A stretch of 9,653 bases of DNA. Source: Myxococcales bacterium. Lineage in GTDB: Bacteria; Myxococcota; Polyangia; Fen-1088. The position numbers and the translations under genes are program-made. Under the pieces are notes generated by a model, which ran no database searches, was not told where the DNA came from, and worked only from the letters and a program-made list of their open reading frames with translations. This document shows, one piece after another, positions 7,480 to 9,653 of this stretch. Position 1 is the stretch's first letter; each line of letters begins with the position of its first letter. Location of the stretch: assembly GCA_003159055.1 (NCBI GenBank), contig PMLH01000255.1, positions 2,152 through 11,804 of the forward strand. Direction: 5' to 3'.

Positions 7480-7685
7480 CCACGCGCTTGCCAACGAAGA
7501 TGCTCGGACGAGAACGAACCCACTTTCTGGCTGGGCTAGAAGAGGAACCAGACGAATCTCGGTTCCCTTCGGCGGAGCGGCCGGCACCACGCTCACGAGC
7601 GCCGCCACGCAAATCAAAACGGGCGAGAACGGCATACTGCGTCGGCGGCTTGTTCCAGGGAGGCATGGTTGATAGCGTTTCAGTT
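7480..7685. other. Intergenic gap between pump and acetyltransferase genes
   Basis: About 0.2 kb without a convincing gene. The acetyltransferase frame remains open back through this stretch to an ATG at 7500, but the peptide there is charged and low complexity, and that ATG lacks a ribosome site. A weak inverted repeat GGAACC/GGTTCC (7544-7549 and 7561-7566, 11-nt loop) is not followed by a T-run, so it is not called a terminator. An AGGGAGG at 7657-7663 is a strong Shine-Dalgarno-like match but lies only 1 nt before the ATG at 7665. Confidence 0.5.
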
Positions 7686-8198
7686 ATGAGACTCAGCCGC
7701 CACACCAACCACAAGGCACGCCAAGCCACATCCGGTTCTGCCAAAGGCGATGGGATCGTGGTGCGCCCGTTTCGCGTGGAGGACTATGATGCGGCTTTCG
7801 CGCTGTGGCGGCGCTGCGAGGGTGTCGGGCTGGGCGCGTCCGATACACGGGCTGCCATCACCGCCTATTTGCGGCGAAACCCGGGTCTGAGTTTCGTCGC
7901 CCGAACGAAGGGCCGGCTGATGGGCACAGTTTTGTGCGGCCACGACGGCAGGCGCGGCTACCTTCACCACCTGGCGGTGTCAAAACGTTATCGGCGAGCA
8001 GGCCTGGGCCGACGACTCGTCGATATGTGCTTGGAGAGACTGCGCAGGATCGGCATCCACAAGTGCAACATCTTTGTCTTCGCCAATAACGTGGAAGGAA
8101 TGGCATTCTGGACACGCACGGGGTGGACACCGAGACCCGACTTGAGCCTGTTGCAAGTCGATCTGACAGGCGCCTGCTGTTGCAAGCGTTCCTGCTAA
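7686..8198 (+). CDS. GNAT-family N-acetyltransferase, YpeA-like
   Basis: A 170-aa protein with one GNAT fold (PF00583), which transfers an acetyl group from acetyl-CoA to an amine; the acceptor is unknown. The domain starts at about residue 25 with VVRPFRVEDYDAAFALWRRC, close in pattern to E. coli YpeA (RVFRQEDF...LWERC). Then come GTVLCGHDGRRGYLHHLAV (beta 3-4) and the acetyl-CoA motif A with R103-R-A-G-L-G108, a Q/RxxGxG/A match. The C-terminal part (NIFVFANNVEGMAFWTRTGW) is the usual motif B region. The start is uncertain: ATG 7665 is 1 nt from AGGGAGG, ATG 7686 lacks a well-spaced site, and GTG 7758, 10 nt after AAAGG, would give 146 aa, nearer YpeA size. The C-terminus is odd: CCC at 164-166 and Cys170 as the last residue. 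It lies 206 bp after the pump gene and is probably a separate unit. Confidence 0.88.
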   Translation: MRLSRHTNHKARQATSGSAKGDGIVVRPFRVEDYDAAFALWRRCEGVGLGASDTRAAITAYLRRNPGLSFVARTKGRLMGTVLCGHDGRRGYLHHLAVSKRYRRAGLGRRLVDMCLERLRRIGIHKCNIFVFANNVEGMAFWTRTGWTPRPDLSLLQVDLTGACCCKRSC

Positions 8199-8321
8199 CA
8201 GAAGCCCCAACGTCGCCGCCACCCCACGGGAAACAATGAGTCCAGGCGACGACCCGGTGAAACTTACCCGTGCGCCACGCCACATGAATGGGTTGTCCGA
8301 CCCTTGGTGGATGGGCTTCTG
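8199..8321 (+). other. Inverted-repeat-rich intergenic element, possible structured RNA leader
   Basis: The stretch between the acetyltransferase stop and the next start carries several complementary segments. The outer pair CAGAAGCCC (8199-8207) and GGGCTTCTG (8313-8321) is a perfect 9-bp inverted repeat that begins on the base after the stop codon and ends 16 nt before the next ATG. Inside are CGTCGCC/GGCGACG (8211-8217, 8245-8251) and a small hairpin GGGT-tgtccg-ACCC (8290-8303). Alternatives CACGGG/CCCGTG (8225-8230, 8267-8272) and CCACC/GGTGG (8219-8223, 8306-8310) would cross the 7-bp stem, so not all can form together except as a pseudoknot. It resembles no riboswitch known to me. It could be a 5' leader of the downstream lipoprotein gene, an intercistronic structure, or chance in GC-rich DNA. 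Confidence 0.3.
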
Positions 8322-8337
8322 GGTGTAGGCTTCAATC

Positions 8338-9504
8338 ATGCGAATCCGCGGAATGTGTATGCTCCCCATCATCGCCAGCGTGGCCTGCGGTGGCTCCGAC
8401 ACTCCGTCTGGACAGGAAGATGGTAGCTCGAACGCTTCGCTCGATGCCGGAGTCGACGTGGCCGGTTCCGGCGTTCGCGCGGCATGCGATCCCTTTGCGG
8501 CCAGGCCCCTGCCGATCGCGCTCGGAACTGTCATCGCTGTTGGCGAGGGTTCGGCCAGTCTCATCTACGCCGTGGACCAAGTCGACACCAGCCAACGGGT
8601 CTTCGTGTCAGACGCGAGCGGCACCTTGGTGCGCCAACGTATTGCCGGAAGCGGTACGGGACCGGACTTCTACGTATTCGACATCAGCGACCACGATCCG
8701 GCCTTCGTGCTTCAGATCGATACTCCGGTCGGCGGCACCATGCGCATGGGAGTCGTCGTCGGGACGCTGAAGGACAGCAAGACCTTCGTTATTGGCCAAC
8801 AGGGCGAAGAGCTGACCGTGTTGCCCGCCGGAGCCATTGCGAGCATGCCCGTGCGCAACCTGCCCGGCGAAGTCGTGGTCGAATATGCGGCGGCATTGGC
8901 GGACGGGGATGTCATGGTCGTCACGCGTCCACGAGACGACTGGTCTTACGAGGATTTCCGGCTGTTCCTCGGCCCGATGGGCGCGGTGGCCGAGCGCAAG
9001 GTGAACAGCGTTGTCAGAGCCCTGGATGGCGGCTCGACCACCATAGCCTTCGACCTCGACGGCACTTCGGCAGTAGCGAGCTTCCTCGTGATCTTCGCCG
9101 ACGGCGGTTTTGCGCCCGGCCCTGCCACCCTGACCGTGGGCGGAACCACCACGTTGCTCACCCGCCAGGGCGCACAACCCGCTGGTGCCACGTATCTTTG
9201 TTACGGCGGTCCGAAAACGTTCACCATGACCGACAGCGGTGGATCCGTGTCGGCGAAGCTGGGTGACGAGCTGGACGTCAAGTTGTCGAGCATCGGTCCG
9301 TCGTCGTACGGAGACCCGGTTGTGTCGTCGAGCTCGGTCCAATACTTGAACGTCTCGGTCGTTCCCCCCTACGGGCCGGGCGGTCCGACCCAGCTATTCA
9401 CGTTCAAGGCCGCAGCCGTGGGCCAGGCCACAATCACGATCCCCAAGGTGAACGATCCGACAGGCACGCTGCCGGCATTCACCCTGACGGTGAACGTCGA
9501 CTGA
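8338..9504 (+). CDS. Secreted lipoprotein of unknown function with C-terminal Ig-like strand pattern
   Basis: A 388-aa protein, not recognised as a named family. The N-terminus has two Arg residues, a short hydrophobic run and Cys17 followed by Gly-Gly-Ser (IIASVAC, Ser at -3, so a weaker lipobox), then a Ser/Asp/Gly/Asn-rich linker to about residue 45, the usual layout of a surface-tethered lipoprotein. The mature chain has only two further cysteines, C50 and C288, which could form a disulfide. Residues about 55-290 are predicted largely beta by eye, with no catalytic motif seen. Residues about 297-388 have the pattern GDELDVKLSSIG ... TQLFTFKAAAVGQATITI ... FTLTVNVD, reminiscent of chagasin-like (I42) or other bacterial Ig-like domains; the chagasin RPW loop is missing. 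ATG 8338 is chosen because later Met codons would remove the basic signal residues; its ribosome site (TAGG about 9 nt upstream) is weak. Confidence 0.82.
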   Translation: MRIRGMCMLPIIASVACGGSDTPSGQEDGSSNASLDAGVDVAGSGVRAACDPFAARPLPIALGTVIAVGEGSASLIYAVDQVDTSQRVFVSDASGTLVRQRIAGSGTGPDFYVFDISDHDPAFVLQIDTPVGGTMRMGVVVGTLKDSKTFVIGQQGEELTVLPAGAIASMPVRNLPGEVVVEYAAALADGDVMVVTRPRDDWSYEDFRLFLGPMGAVAERKVNSVVRALDGGSTTIAFDLDGTSAVASFLVIFADGGFAPGPATLTVGGTTTLLTRQGAQPAGATYLCYGGPKTFTMTDSGGSVSAKLGDELDVKLSSIGPSSYGDPVVSSSSVQYLNVSVVPPYGPGGPTQLFTFKAAAVGQATITIPKVNDPTGTLPAFTLTVNVD

Positions 9505-9653
9505 CCCCTCCCTCGTCTGCTGGCACGATGAAGGCGTGCAACCTTTGACAGCGGCTTGTCGGTCCCGGCCCTGCGGCCAGGGGCGGGGCCATCGGATCTG
9601 GCGGCGTTGTTGCCGGCTCGGGCGGCATCGCGTCCCCAGCGGGGGGAGCGGTC
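9505..9653. other. Right-edge stretch without a callable gene
   Basis: Two low-complexity frames stay open to the right edge. The plus-strand frame after the TGA at 9546 reads Gly/Ala-rich (GSGGVVAGSGGIA), like a lipoprotein linker, but has no start codon in view. The minus-strand frame reads Pro/Ala-rich and would stop at 9481-9479, inside the convergent lipoprotein gene. Neither can be preferred. A hairpin-capable sequence CCCGGCC-ctgc-GGCCaGGG at 9564-9582 lies 60 bp after the lipoprotein stop; without a T-run it is only a weak terminator candidate. Confidence 0.4.

Noticed and set aside
7544..7566. Inverted repeat GGAACC/GGTTCC as terminator of the efflux operon
   Set aside because: Only six pairs with an 11-nt loop and no following T-run.
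7980..8564. Minus-strand open frame (194 codons) spanning the intergenic gap 8199-8337
   Set aside because: It overlaps the conserved part of the acetyltransferase and the lipoprotein N-terminus, and no domain or credible start was seen. It does cover the gap, so it is not wholly excluded.
1..9653. CRISPR array, tRNA or rRNA gene, insertion sequence, integrase or toxin-antitoxin pair
   Set aside because: None seen: the only regular repeat is the coding 12-bp array, there is no transposase-like frame with terminal repeats, and no tRNA cloverleaf was recognised by eye.

Overview
The window is GC-rich DNA with strongly GC-biased third codon positions. It has the lipoprotein style common in myxobacteria and related Myxococcota: a lipobox followed by a long Gly/Thr or Ser/Asp/Gly linker. 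A delta-proteobacterial/Myxococcota-like chromosome is the best guess. This is an inference from composition and protein style; no rRNA or marker gene is present to test it.

Layout. At the left edge (1-398, minus strand) is the N-terminal part of a lipoprotein with a Gly-Thr-rich tandem-repeat linker; its C-terminus lies outside the window. A 297-bp divergent intergenic region (399-695) separates it from a compact plus-strand operon that fills most of the window. The operon encodes a TolC-family outer-membrane channel (696-2132), a TetR/AcrR regulator (about 2159-2821), a lipoprotein-type periplasmic adaptor (2818-3927, 4-bp overlap with the regulator) and a long RND inner-membrane pump (3937-7479, 9-bp gap). 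After a 0.2-kb gap come a GNAT acetyltransferase of YpeA-like appearance (about 7686-8198), a short intergenic stretch rich in inverted repeats (8199-8337), and a secreted lipoprotein of unknown function with a C-terminal Ig-like strand pattern (8338-9504). The last 149 bases hold no gene that can be called.

How the genes fit together. The central operon is a complete tripartite efflux system (outer-membrane channel, adaptor, RND pump) with its own regulator between the channel and adaptor genes. The simplest model is autoregulation from one promoter in 399-695, where a short AT-rich palindrome is a possible operator. The pump is the most interesting protein. It is about 120 residues longer than typical efflux pumps because of an extra segment in the first porter region, and its proton-relay positions differ from AcrB: one of the two TM4 aspartates is Val and the TM10 lysine position is Ser followed by His. 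The flanking acetyltransferase and lipoproteins show no clear link to efflux.

No wholly new system is evident. The best leads are the altered proton relay of the pump and the nested inverted repeats just upstream of the last lipoprotein gene.
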